DNA from: Macrotrachela quadricornifera
Taxonomy: Eukaryota > Rotifera > Eurotatoria > Philodinida > Philodinidae
Assembly: GCA_022393335.1 (NCBI GenBank)
Contig: JAJEKB010020781.1
Location: 181,871 to 245,870, forward strand
Direction of reading: 5' to 3'
DNA: 64,000 bases
Shown here: positions 1 through 12,241 of the stretch, in pieces
How positions within the stretch are numbered: position 1 is the stretch's first letter
Layout: the number at the start of each line of letters is the position of its first letter
Notes under the pieces: model-generated
The model's database searches: none
What the model saw: the letters and a program-made list of their open reading frames with translations, nothing else
Told to the model about the DNA's origin: nothing
Translations under genes and position numbers: made by a program

Positions 1-243
1 GACTGTAAATATTCATTATGGTAAAGATTGCCAAATAAAGAGTTTTATATTAAAAACAATGATCTTCACTGCATCAAAAACCGGTGGTAAATTCATTACA
101 CGTTAAAACTGTTTTTCTAAATATATTTCAGACTTCAAAAACAAACAGAAATTTTTATTCTAAAACTGCAAAACTTTGCTTATACGTTTTTTTTTAATCT
201 TAATACGTCTTTGGTTTACAAAATTTAAAGCGTTTTTTTTTAA

Positions 244-1370
244 GATAATGGATCAAACTTAATTGGTGCGCTTAAGTCTGAAGCTCATATTAGATGTATA
301 TGTCACTGTATCAAATTAGCCATTGAGCATACAATTGAAGACCACTTTACAATTGATTTATTAATTCGATCATCTCGAGAATTAGTCTCGCATTTTAAAA
401 GATGCGAGTTACAAAATGTTCTTTCGACTACATTGAAGCACGATGTTGTCACTCGATGGAACTCAATTTATGAGATGCTAAACTCGATATCGATTAATTT
501 TACAGAAGTCGAATTTACTCTGAATGATCGTAAAGAAATATTTCATCTTAATGATATTGATCAAAAATTGTTAACTGAAATATATAACATTCTATCAATT
601 TTTAAAATTGGTAGTGAAGTTCTATCTGCTGATAGGACTCCAATATTACATCTCGTAGTACCCCTCTTTCAAAAAATTGAAAGACTCTTGTGAACCACAA
701 TCAAGTGAATTATTAGCAACTACACGATTTAAAAAGATTTTATCGGATAAACCGGATGAAAAAATTTGGTTATCTGAGCTTCATTACATTTCTACTTTTT
801 TGCATCCAGAAACTAAAAGTTCATATGCGAGCACAGCAGTTTTTTCAATACAAATTTAAAAATTTTTTTTTCTTGTCTTCTTTGATTATTAAAAAAGTCC
901 GAGCGTGATAAAGTTCTAAAGAGTGTTCGTGCAATGATGAAAACATTGAGTATTGATCAGGAAGTTACTGAATTAGCTCCAGATACAGCAAGCATATCTA
1001 CTTCGACAGAAAAAAGGAATAAGCGATCACGAACTGAGGAATTATCTGTCAATGACGTGGTAAAATCATTTGGTGAAGAAACTGAAACTTTATCAGATGA
1101 TGATGATTTTGATCCATTTGATGAAATACATGATTATATGGAAAAAAAATTGTTTTTCCAAAAGATGGTGATATATTAAACTGGTAGCGAGATCATTCAA
1201 TTATTTACAAATTATTATCTCATTTAGCCTTGAGTTTATTATCGATTCCAGTCAGTTCAGCAGCAGGTGAAGAAATCCTTAGTGAGACGAGTTGAACCCT
1301 CGAGACTCGACGACAATTATTAAGTGCTGATTCATTAAATACACTGGTATTTCTTCGTAACTGTTTGTGA
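244..1370 (+). pseudogene. hAT-family transposase relic (C-terminal half)
   Basis: The remains of a hAT (BED-finger type) DNA transposase. The reading frame opens with DNGSNLIGAL, followed by a CHCIKLAIEH-like block and VTRWNSIYEML. These are conserved stretches of the hAT catalytic region. The frame shifts near 680-693, is open again at 934-1179, then shifts near 1164 into the dimerization domain (LSHLALSLLSIPVSSAAGE, then LETRRQLLSADSLNTLVFLR). That last part carries two in-frame stops (TAG at about 1185, TGA at about 1297). No start, BED finger or clear terminal repeats are seen, so the copy is truncated at the 5' side and cannot be active. Family assignment is confident from motif order; the exact hAT subfamily is not known. 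Confidence 0.85.
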
Positions 1371-3157
1371 TCGTGATACAGTCGTTATGTTTTTATTTTC
1401 ATTTAATCAAGCTAAACAAAGTACTGAACTTATATTGTGAATTGTGATTACGGGTACGGGTCGGATATGAGTATGAAAAATTGTATCCGTGCGGTACTCT
1501 ATTCTCGATGTGGAAAAGTGTATTCCAAGATTCTTGTTAAACTTCTGCTATCTTAATATCTTATCATTTTGACATGTGATCATTTTTAGAATGTTGTTCC
1601 CAATTTTCTCGAGGATAATCTAGTGGTGGTAATAAATTGTAGAGTTAGACTGAAGAATAAGATACAGTATCTAGACGTAGACAGGAAATTGAAATAGGTG
1701 TTCAACAATCTAGAATATCTATACAGCACTGGCTGTAGAACTAATCAACCTCAGTAGAAATGTGTGGATATGATTGATGAAGGCAGTGCCTACATTTAAG
1801 TTTGAGCTTTATCCTGATAAAAATAAACGTGAAAGAGTAAATTGTTTTAAATATTTAAGATTTTTTATGACATCGAAAGTGATTGGAATAATATGCTCTC
1901 GATACTATTAAGCAAAATTAGACAGAGAGAGAATAGGGACGATCAGATCGTGTGAAATTGCTGTTCATCTGGCTCTACTGCATAGCATCATTTCTGTCAG
2001 TCATAAAACACTATGACTTCGAGCATTTTTGTTTAACATCTTAGAGCTAAACTTCGGTTGACCGAGCATAGAGTGTATAACGTGTAGTAACATCGAACTG
2101 TTTGAGAACTTGTGCTTTAGATACTAGTACAGATACTAAAAATTCTTATTAAGCTCTGAAGATGGTAGTATTCTACTAGCACAATCATGTTGAAACAGGT
2201 ACACTGAAAAAGTTTTCCATAGAGTGATATACCCTAAAAAAGGGTTTATAAAAATATGATGAGGGATTTATGACATTAACAATCCCATTTTTTGGGTTTA
2301 TTATTTTACAGAAATTTTTTTCAGTATGAGCATTTGCGGTTAGATAAATCATTCGTAACAAAGAATATAATCGGATTAAAACGATTCGTTCCTTTTCTTG
2401 CGACTATTTCAAAAGGACTCAACTGGCTAGAAATGGCAGCAGATGATTCGACGCCTTGTATTGCGATGTCTCATCCAAGGAGTGACAATTTTCAAATTGG
2501 TACCAATTTTCAAAACTTATATGTCAAAAGTTTTTAAAATTTTCAAAAGTGTAGTTAACAAAATTTAAAAAAGACTGAGATATCATATATTTACTCACAC
2601 TATATATTTTTACAGTACCTCTAAATTTAAAAAGCCACCAGAAATCAGATATCAGATATTTACTTTCAAATTTTCAAAGGACGGAGGCGTATACGCAATG
2701 GAAAATAGGCTTCAAAGGGTTCATCGGTAATTCATTGGCAATTCTTTCTAGAAAAGTGGGACGAGTTTTGTCAAAGCAGATTCAAGTAAAACTGTGCATA
2801 TTGAAACTTGTTTTCAAGGGAAAATATTGTGAAGGATCATATAGGTCTTACAGGGTTTTTGATACATTTTAAGTATATTCAGACTGGTTCAATATCTTAT
2901 CAAAATAGATAAGTTTTTGAAAATATTGAAAGCTCAATTGTTTTTCATTAAAAAGAGCATTTAATTCTGCATCATTTCATATAAGAACTATTATTTTTTA
3001 ACGAACTTTTTAAGACATCAGGAGAACTATCCGATTGTGAGGGTATATTCATCACATTAAAAATTGCTTACCATTTAACAGTAATTTGATCTGTTTGAAA
3101 TTTTTTTTCCACGCGAGGCGCTTTTGCTTATAGATCATTTGATAGAGTGAGAGGGCG
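1371..3157. other. No gene recognised
   Basis: AT-rich sequence downstream of the hAT relic. A short open frame at 2292-2537 has no family signature and no splice context. The 3' end of the hAT element probably lies in the first few hundred bases, but no terminal repeat could be defined. Confidence 0.4.
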
Positions 3158-3405
3158 TACCGGGACTTACTTTTTTCGGATTTATTTCTTCTGCGGGATT
3201 TATTGGGATTTATTTATTTACTAAGGATTTATTGAGACTATATAGCTGTATTAGTATTCCAGCGCGCTCTCACTCTTGCCCCCCCCCCCCCCCCATCTCC
3301 GCACTTGCCCTCGCCCTCAATAGGAGTTATGTGGAATTTATTTCAAGATGTATGGGGATTTATTAAAACATCCGAATAAATCCCAAAAAAAAACAGATCC
3401 CGGTA
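3158..3405. mobile_element. Small TA-flanked MITE with poly-C tract
   Basis: A 248-bp stretch starts TACCGGGA and ends TCCCGGTA. The ends form imperfect inverted repeats of about 36 bp (CCGGGA, a T-run, then GGATTTATT). The word GGATTTATT recurs several times inside. A run of 17 C lies near 3280-3296. A TA at each edge fits a Tc1/mariner-type target duplication. There is no coding capacity. Confidence 0.6.
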
Positions 3406-4255
3406 CCTGCTGAAATTTACGGCGTTTTTTTTATATGTGAATTTAGGAAATTTGGGACATCGATCTTTTCTGAATAGTCCCGCAAGTCTCTAGATCGAAC
3501 CTAATCTTTCGCTTTTCCATTTTTATTTTTCCCAAAAAAATTGACGATATTTTCTTGAATTTATTTAATTTTATTTTTCCAATTCTGAAAATTCAAATAG
3601 ATTAAATTTCAGCATGGAACCGATCTTTAGATAGTCAGATCTCCATCAGACCACTTCATGGTAGTCCTCTCTCAAAATACGATCGAGATTATCATTTTCT
3701 CGACTAGTAAGTAATCTAGAAAAAATTGGTATGAAAAAAAAATTTTAATTTCGTATATTTTGTCGAGATTTTAATATGAATTCGTGGATGCAAAAGAAAA
3801 CGATGAATAATCAATTACTATATAGAATGCGACAAATCTAGGATACCTTGTAGAGAGCTATTCTCAGTAAAATTACAGGTGCAGGTATTAATACAAATAC
3901 TTGTTCAGTAAACATACTGGTATGGATATCCAATGTAGTAGCTACATCAGTAAAACTACTGAAAATTTGTGAAGTACCTATATTGAGTAGATTGTTGGCA
4001 CTTTCTCAAGGGATTATTTAAAGCAACAATCTTCTGATTTTTGTAGAGGACAAGTGTTTGATAAATAAACTAATTCTATTTTTAGAAAAATTGTTGTGCC
4101 TTTAAAAGACAATAAATGTTTGATATATAGATTATTGAATCAAACATATAAGAAAGAGTAAAAATTTTCATAGTTTAGTTTATTTAATGAAAATTTAAAA
4201 TTCACAAATATATGTGTATAGTTACATGAAATTAAAAGAAAAAAAACGAATCTCT
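3406..4255. other. No gene recognised
   Basis: AT-rich spacer at the 3' side of the polyamine oxidase gene. It presumably includes the 3' UTR of that minus-strand gene. Confidence 0.4.
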
Positions 4256-6697
4256 TTAATACAGACAAAGATGAATAAAAATAAAACTGATGATGACAAA
4301 TAGTAGTAATAAATTAATTTGAATAGTTTGAGAATTACTAGTTATATTCTGTTTTGGTAATAAATCATAGGCATAAAGTAATCGTGTAACTTCACGTCGT
4401 GCGCTTAGTAAAGCTCCATGAGCATATCCATATGAATCTGTACTTGTTGCTTCACCAGCAAATAACAAACGATTTTTAATTGGTTCAGCTAAATAAGATG
4501 GATCTTCATATTTTTGATTTATCGATATATATGAATATGATCCATAAGAGAATGGATCTTCATACCAATTAGTTATAATAGTTTCAAAAGGTGGAGGAAC
4601 AGTTATATTTGGAAACATATTTTGTAAAGTTTCTCGTATATCTTCAATTAATTTCTGTTTATCTTGATCAGTTGTTAATGATGGTAACGATTCACCTGCA
4701 AAAAAACAAATAATAGCTGGTTTATCGTTCCATTTATTAGCATTAACCCAATATCCATACTGTGTTGGTTTTGATGAAATTCTTATAAAATAAAATTGAT
4801 TTGAATTCCACCATGATTGATTCCATATTAAAATAACTTTTTCTAATATTCCATAACCGATATTATTTATAACATTTAATTTCCATTGTGGAAGTTGTGG
4901 AATAAATTTTATTTGTTTTGATTTAAATACACCTAATGGAACTGTTAAAAGAACAAATTCTGCATGATAAATATCTCCAGTTATTGTTGTTACTTCAATT
5001 AATTTATCAGTATAATTTATTTTATTAATATATTTATTAAATATAATATTTCCAGCATATTTAGTTAAATAATTAGTAAGTTCCATAAAACCAGTATCAT
5101 GAAAAATCGTTTCTTCACCTTGATATACAGTAGTTATATCAAGAAAACCTTTTGCACTAATATCTTTTAATAAAGCACCTTCGTTATTTTCAATAGTATA
5201 ATGTAAATAACTATAAAAAGCATATTGTTGTTTTTCAGTTAAATTTTTTTCTTTTATAAATTTTTCAGCATAATATTGAAATGATAAGTTTGTTAATGAA
5301 GTTCTTGTTTCTTCTCTAACAAAATCTATATATTCATCAAACCAATTTTCTAAATTTGATATATTATCATTTATTGGATAAAATGTAAGATAATCATTTT
5401 GTTTTGTTGGACGTGTAGAAATTTTTGCTTGTTGTGTTAAATCCCAAAGTGGATTTGATAAAAGACCATTTGGAATTCCACCATGTATACCATGAATCCA
5501 ACCTGCACCCATATCAATCATATGATTTGTTTTAGATTTTATTGACCAAATTCTTCCACCTGTACGATTTCGTGCTTCTAATATCAAAGTTTTTACTCCA
5601 TTTTTTTGTAATAATCGTGCTGCTTCTAATCCTGATATTCCAGCACCAATAATTAATACTTGAATTGGAATAATATTTGATGAATTTGAAATTCTATTCA
5701 CATTTTCCCAAGAATCAATCTAATAATAATAATAAAATATATATAATATCATAGATTTTCATACTGATGCATGTATTAGATCAACGTTCTGAGGATTTCG
5801 TAAATGTACAATTCGAGATATTATATTTGGTCTTAAATACTCAAGAATGAATGCTCGATGAAAGATACTTTTAAGATAAATTTCAGTCTGATATATCAAA
5901 CTAATGCTTATTTCAACATGAAGGATGGATGGGTAGTTTATTAAAATAAAATTATTGGGATTTATTTCATAAATAACTGATAATCCGTGATGATTTTGGA
6001 AGAGTAGACTATTGTTCTATACCCAAGTGCTCCGTTTTTTTTTAAATGAACATCATAATGAATGTACAGTCCATTCGTAGCGTATTTATAACATCCACGA
6101 GAAAATCTTAAGGTCCCCTCACTAAAAAAGATCTAAAGCTAAAAGTGAACTTATATTGAAGGTAACACCCGTACGCGTTTTTTGATCGATCAGAATTGTA
6201 AAATTTGCTTGCATACATTTAAAAGTTCATATTTCTTGACATAGAAATCAGATATTAAAAAACTGCATTAGACTAAAATTTTTTCTCATTAAAAGCTTCA
6301 AATTAAAAAAAAATATATCAATTGTGACTTCAACCATGTAGAAAACATTGAAATTTTTCTGGCTAAAATAGATGTCAAATCATACAATATAATTATCTTG
6401 AATGTTAGTAGACATTTAATAATTCATGTAAATATTTTATTCAATATTGATCCTTATCAGTATCTTGAGACGGATTAAAAGTAGAGATCTGCAGGATAAA
6501 TAGAATTATTCAAAATTCAGGACTGTTCTGCAGTACTCTAGTTAAAAGTCAATCATAAATATGAATATTTTTAATATTAAAATATTTCTCTTAAAGATAT
6601 TTTCACTTTATAGTCAATAATAACTTACGCGAGTATGATGTTGTTGAAAATGACCATAAACAACACTACATAACGCTAAAAGCTTCAAAATTTCCAT
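4256..6697 (-). CDS. Secreted, membrane-anchored polyamine-oxidase-like flavin amine oxidase
   Basis: FAD-dependent amine oxidase family, expected to oxidise polyamines and release H2O2. Exon 2 (5719..4256) carries the Rossmann motif GAGISGLEAA (about residues 48-57), GGRIW, GAGWIHG and the C-terminal FAD block FAGEATS..YGYAHGALLSARRE, all in family order. The longest simple ORF begins at a GTG inside exon 2. Upstream, exon 1 (6697..6629) encodes 23 residues, starting MEILKLLALCSVVYG, that look like a signal peptide. It ends at a GTAAG donor. The acceptor TTATTAG at 5720 joins in phase 0, giving 510 residues and a 909-nt intron. The protein ends in a hydrophobic run with no cytoplasmic tail, suggesting a GPI anchor or tail anchor. 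Secretion and anchoring are inferred; the enzyme family is confident. Confidence 0.88.
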
Positions 6698-9609
6698 TAA
6701 ATTTTGCTAAATTTCAAATAATAACGAATGATATAATTATTATATCTAAATACGAATAAATATTTATCAATTATATTAATAAAAATAAAAAATAGATGTT
6801 TTTCAGGGATAGACAGATATAAATATGCTATGTCAACTTAATTTCTCCAGTTATATAAAAAAAAAAGTAGTAAGGAAGAATTACTCATTCTTTTAAAGAA
6901 GAAAAAGTGTAGATCAAACATTCTAACTGATAACAAAATGATAAAAAACGAATAGAAGTATACTTATTCATTAAAAGATACTTTCTCACAAGCAAGCAAT
7001 GTGATAATGAAACAGGACTGACAACTGTTAATTTTTAAATGAGGTTTATCAGAACTGGAATGGAGAATAATCTTTGTATGATGTAGTACATAACTTACTT
7101 TCTGAAATGGAAGGATTTTGTTGGAAAACCTGATGAAAGAACATTTCCTTTATTAAAAAAGAAACAATATTCTATCTAACGTTCTAATACGATCAATTTA
7201 GTGTTCATCTTTTTACAAAAAAAACATTTCTTACTAATAAATTATAATTTTGAAAACAATCTAGCCAACAAAGGGAAATAGAAAATTTTATATGAAGTCA
7301 TGCTAAATATTGGATCAGCTAAAATGAGGTTTTTTAATATCACCATACTTCTTTGAATGTCGAGCACACTGGATTGATTCAGGTTCATTTTGAGAAAATG
7401 TAAAAAAAAAATATTCATTCTATTTTATCTTTCAGCTCAATCTCATTTTTAATTCAGCAGTCTCAGGTTGGCGGATTGAGTGGTTCATTAATCAGTTCAT
7501 TGGGAGCGCATTTCATTGTAAAAGCATCTATAAAAATCGTAGAAGTCTATCAGAGAACGTAACTTAGTCTTGTTAGAAGATCGATTTACGGGTGTCAGAT
7601 TCGACCTACATTTTCTTTCTCCTTCAATGTGAAAAAGTCATACGACAAACATTTTAAAAGAACGTAATAGTCAATAAATTGTAAACGATAACTCTCGTAA
7701 GTTCCCTTTGAAAACGTTTATAGTCGGCAGATATTTGTGCGTTATCTACGTAGTTTAGATATAATTTTGAGAACAGTAAAATTTATTATTATTATTATTA
7801 TTTTTATTGAGAGTCATAAACATGTCTTTTTTGTTTTATTGATGTCTGATAAAAGGTATTTTATGGTATATTTGTTTATGTATGAATCAGTACAATAATC
7901 ATTCTGTTTTAGCGTCTATAAACTGCGCATTAATCTAGCTATAATTTTACGAGAACAAAAGCTCAAGGGATGATTATTTTAATCAAAAGTTTTATTAACA
8001 TCCAAAGATGAAAGATCTCGTATTTTCGTCACTTTTGAAAGGAAGGCCTATATTTTCAAAAACTTCTAGTTTGAAATCAGATTTTATCGTAGTATATACT
8101 CAAAGCCTCAAATAAGATTTTAAATTCTTTATTTACCATAAAATTAATAAAGGAATATGCTTAGATGTTCAAGACATTCTAGATTTAACTTTCAACTATA
8201 GGTAAACCTTGATGAGGTATGACAGATCTTTACTTCTGAGTTATTTAATTTTCAAGATATTAACAATAACAAGAGAATAAAGTGATGATTGTTTCTTGGA
8301 AATCGATAGAACATGAAAAAGTAAAACTTTTTTCAATTGTATGATGTATCTGTTATAAAATCTACATCTTTTCTTTTTGTTATTTGAAGTAGAAAGTTCT
8401 CATTCAGTTTTCCATCCCTGTTCGTTAGCCATCATGTGCTAGTATCGTATGTTGAGCGTTAACATTTTTCTCTCCCCACTCTTCTGAATGATATAGTATA
8501 ATCGTGAGGTATAAATAAGTAACCAGCATCAATCCATCTTACCTATATGTTACGACCTTTTCTTTTATTTAGATCATCGATGTGTCTGTTTATTCTTTTT
8601 CTTCCCATTATATATATTCCTCTCTTCGATTCTGTTGACAAATAGTATTAGAAATAAAATGAAGAATTCTTTATCGTCTTTCACTTAACAAATAGTTGAT
8701 AGGAATGTTTTCTCTAGATTTCAATCCAGAGAAGATTGTGGAAGTACTGCATGTGACTAAGAAAAGTTTTACCATTTCACGTTCTACTAATCTTCAGGGA
8801 ACAATCATTTATCATTTTATTCTCTTGTTCTCATATATATCTTGGAAGCACAATTTAACGAAAAAAGTTTCTGTTTAGGTTTTCTCTACCTTATCAAGAA
8901 TTACTTATGACCAAAAAATATAATCAAAACAGTTTGAATACCTAAATCTGTTCTCTCCTTCTAATCACTATACGTATTATTTTACATGTTATCACAATTT
9001 TCCATGAAAAATCTCTCTTGATTATTTTTACTCACACCTATAATAACAACATCTAACATAATGGCTATCTATTATCGAAATTTCTACATTGTATAACTTC
9101 TTTGTAATCGTTTTGATCATGTAAATAGTTGTACAGTCAAAGCTATCTGACAACTCTTTTAGTCGGAATGAAATCGCGATAATGGATGATCGACTCACAT
9201 TACATCTACTCCTCACGTTATAACACTAATCAAAAGAAAGAGGTGATGTATAAATGAAGACACCATCTAACACTATCAACTATATCGATTTTACTGGAAA
9301 AGGCGTGTAATTATGCAATCTCAATTTGTAAACAATTTATATAGGCATTCCAATTTTAAGATACTTGTGGGTGTTCAATCTAGTGATAATATCGCCGTTT
9401 CTTGCACCGGACTTACAAATTATAGTGGCGTAATGATATTAGTTCGATCTCTCTACAAGGCAATAGCATTTTAAAAAAATTGCAGGTTAAGTATAACTGA
9501 TTAGTATAGTGCCATTATAATAGGCTAATTATCAGAAAACAATGAATTATAATCGGATTTTCTACGTGGTTTTATTTACATAGATAAACTCCATGATTTT
9601 ACTTGGTTT
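6698..9609. other. No gene recognised
   Basis: About 2.9 kb upstream of the polyamine oxidase gene, AT-rich. The short open frames (8696-8878, 9028-9216) show no family motif. A TTATTATTATTATTATT microsatellite sits near 7785. The oxidase promoter should lie at the left end, but no clear TATA box was assigned. Confidence 0.4.
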
Positions 9610-9611
9610 TA

Positions 9612-10512
9612 CAGTGTGTTTCATAAGTCTTTAGACGTGACAAAATTCTTTCAAATGAACATACTAAACAATGTCTATCCATTATGTTTCTATTTCAGTT
9701 TGTAGTACTCGTGACATCCTTTCAAATCATATATAATTAAATAACATCTTCCCCTATAATAATGTAAGAATGCATTTTTCAAAATTGATAAGTAAGATAT
9801 TTTATTGTAATAAGAAGTGCACTCTGAATTTTAAATACACAAAATAATCTGATTACACAACAATCTTATTTAATTTTCATGTATTTGCTCTTCACCACTT
9901 TTTATCATTTCATTAAGTCTTTCAAGAATTTTCTCAATCATCTTTTTACAATTCATCACAAGTTTGTTTTTCAAGTTTTTTGTTAAATCTATTTTTTGAG
10001 TAATGAAAACTTGAAAAACTGTTCTTCATGTATTTTTTTCCATCAATACTCTCTCAAACATTTTTGATGGGCCATACATTGTCAAATTTTGCATTACTTT
10101 CTTGAAGTAGAATTCGATGATTGAATATTTCATTAATAGCTTGTGTTCATATATTTTTATCCATGTCAAACCACATAGAGTATATAAGCTTGACTTCACA
10201 TGTGACCAGTGACTCACAATGAGCATCGAATACACGATTAAGATAACTAGTTATTAATTTTACTTACCCTGTTCCCTATGTAAATATGTCAGCACTTTAT
10301 TACAAAATCTTTTAAAAAAACTCGAGAAACTAATTCTTATATTATTACGTCTATATTTATATTATTATGAAGGAAGGTCTTAGTCAATCATATATCATTT
10401 GAAAGATCGTCACAAGTGCTATAAACTGACGTAGACACATAATGGTTAGACATTGTTTAGTGTATCCATATAAACGAATTTAGTCGCGTCCCAAGACTTA
10501 TGAAACTTTCTA
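9612..10512. mobile_element. Decayed Tc1/mariner-like element
   Basis: The ends form inverted repeats of about 37 bp: left CAGTGTGTTTCATAAGTCTT, right (read inward) TAGAAAGTTTCATAAGTCTT, both continuing with similar AGACGTGAC / GGACGCGAC sequence. Each is bordered by TA, the target duplication used by Tc1/mariner elements. The 901-bp body is shorter than the roughly 1.3 kb of a complete mariner. A broken minus-strand frame (69 codons at 10026-10235, then about 40 more with a stop between) could be a relic of the transposase C-terminus, but no DDE motif is visible. It is probably an internally deleted copy. Confidence 0.65.
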
Positions 10513-12241
10513 TAGAGAACTGAAGTCTGCCGTTTCCGCCTTGGTTTCACCATGTGATAGATGATCATGGTAAATAGATTTCACAGGATACAATAAATAG
10601 AAGAATGGTATTAGAGCACTTTGTACGTGCAGACATTGACGAATATTCTAACAATAATCAGGAAATTAGTTGTGATTATCTTTCAAAGTGTGAATGATTT
10701 GACTTGGACTGAAAATCTCTAATATGAGGTCTTTATTTTTCTCTTCTTCTTCTTCACACATGAAAGAGTCTGCTCGAAGATTGAAAAGATAATCACCGAT
10801 TTTATTGAACAAGCGATCAAAATTATTAGAACTTTGATTCATAATCAATTGTAGAACAATAATGAAATATATTCTTCATCGAACATCGAAACAATATGAA
10901 TAGTATCAACAATTGACGGAGCATCTGATAAAACATGTCTGGCAATACGGTGGTCTCTACATGGATCTTCTTAAGAGATGTATCGATAATGAATGAAATG
11001 TGTACGATTATCCATAAGCAGGTCATAGTGATACAACATGACCGTCGTATCATCAATAGAAGTCCAATCTACCAAAAAAATTTATTCTTTGTTCAATAGA
11101 AACATCAATCATTTTTTGCAAATTAATTTTTTTATTAATACTATTCTTGACCAGTTGACATTCTGCAGGTCATTGAATATTAGCTTCTTCAAAGGTTGAT
11201 TCTTTCACGGAGAATCGGCCTAACAAAAATATCAGTGCAAGTGTTGTACAGCGATCCAAGGCAACTAAGAGTATTGATAGCATAAAGTTCAACAAGATAT
11301 AGAGTTGATACTATGAACTAATTCGACTTTCGCCGATCATACGATAATTTACAAAGAGAGCAACCATACAACAACATTGCCATTAGATTTGATTGATTAA
11401 TTTATAGTTTTTTTCGCACCAAGTTTGACTACATATCATATAAACAAATTTTTTTTCTCAATTAAAAATCTCTTATTTATGTGATTTGTCTGGTGTCTTT
11501 GTTCATTTTCTACATGAAACTGTCGTGATATAAACTAATTGTGAATTTTTTTCGTTTTTCTGGCTAGAAAATATTGACTCACTTATGTGTAATGACATTA
11601 TGAAATGACATAAATTTGATTATTTATTAAAATGAAGACCAAGAAGTATTTGTTTCAAGATGCCTGTAATTTCATCATCTGAATTTGACTTCAAGTCTTT
11701 TACTAATAGCTATAAATCGAACTGGATTCTTTTTTTATCGTTGACATTGTAGATAGAAATATCACTGGTGACTTATGAAGATATTGAATTTTTTATTCTC
11801 AAACATAATTTTAGATTTTATTAATATCACAAAATAGATCCATTTAATATCGTCCTTTTGCGTAACCATTTTCAATTACTAGACAAGGGTATCGACTAGG
11901 CTGTTTTTGAGACAAAAAGATCTGCATGTCAAAAGGTGATTGAATCTATTTTATTATTATTCATAATCTAAGTAGAATGAAGATATTTTGAATGTATGCA
12001 AAATACCGATGATTAAGCAAACTTTTGTTAGTACAAAATTATTCGTCGATATTCCACTCAACCATCATTCAGTTGTTCGACATATACATTATTGATCTAA
12101 TGTACAATCAACATTCAAATTTCTGAATTTATTTTTAAGATTTAATAATTTGATAAATATTCGATAGATAGATAGAAAAATTTTATTAATTTCGCGCATA
12201 TTGATTTAATTTTATTTATCACAATTACGTTCGTTTGCTAG
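10513..12241. other. No gene recognised
   Basis: AT-rich spacer. Overlapping minus-strand frames at 10666-11056 have biased composition and no recognisable domain. The sequence just before 12242 is the presumed 5' region of the VWA receptor gene. Confidence 0.4.

Noticed and set aside
2292..2537. 81-codon open frame
   Set aside because: No motif, no splice context, and composition matches random AT-rich DNA.
10026..10235. Minus-strand 69-codon frame as a gene
   Set aside because: It lies inside the mariner-like element and is at best a transposase scrap; no DDE residues can be placed.
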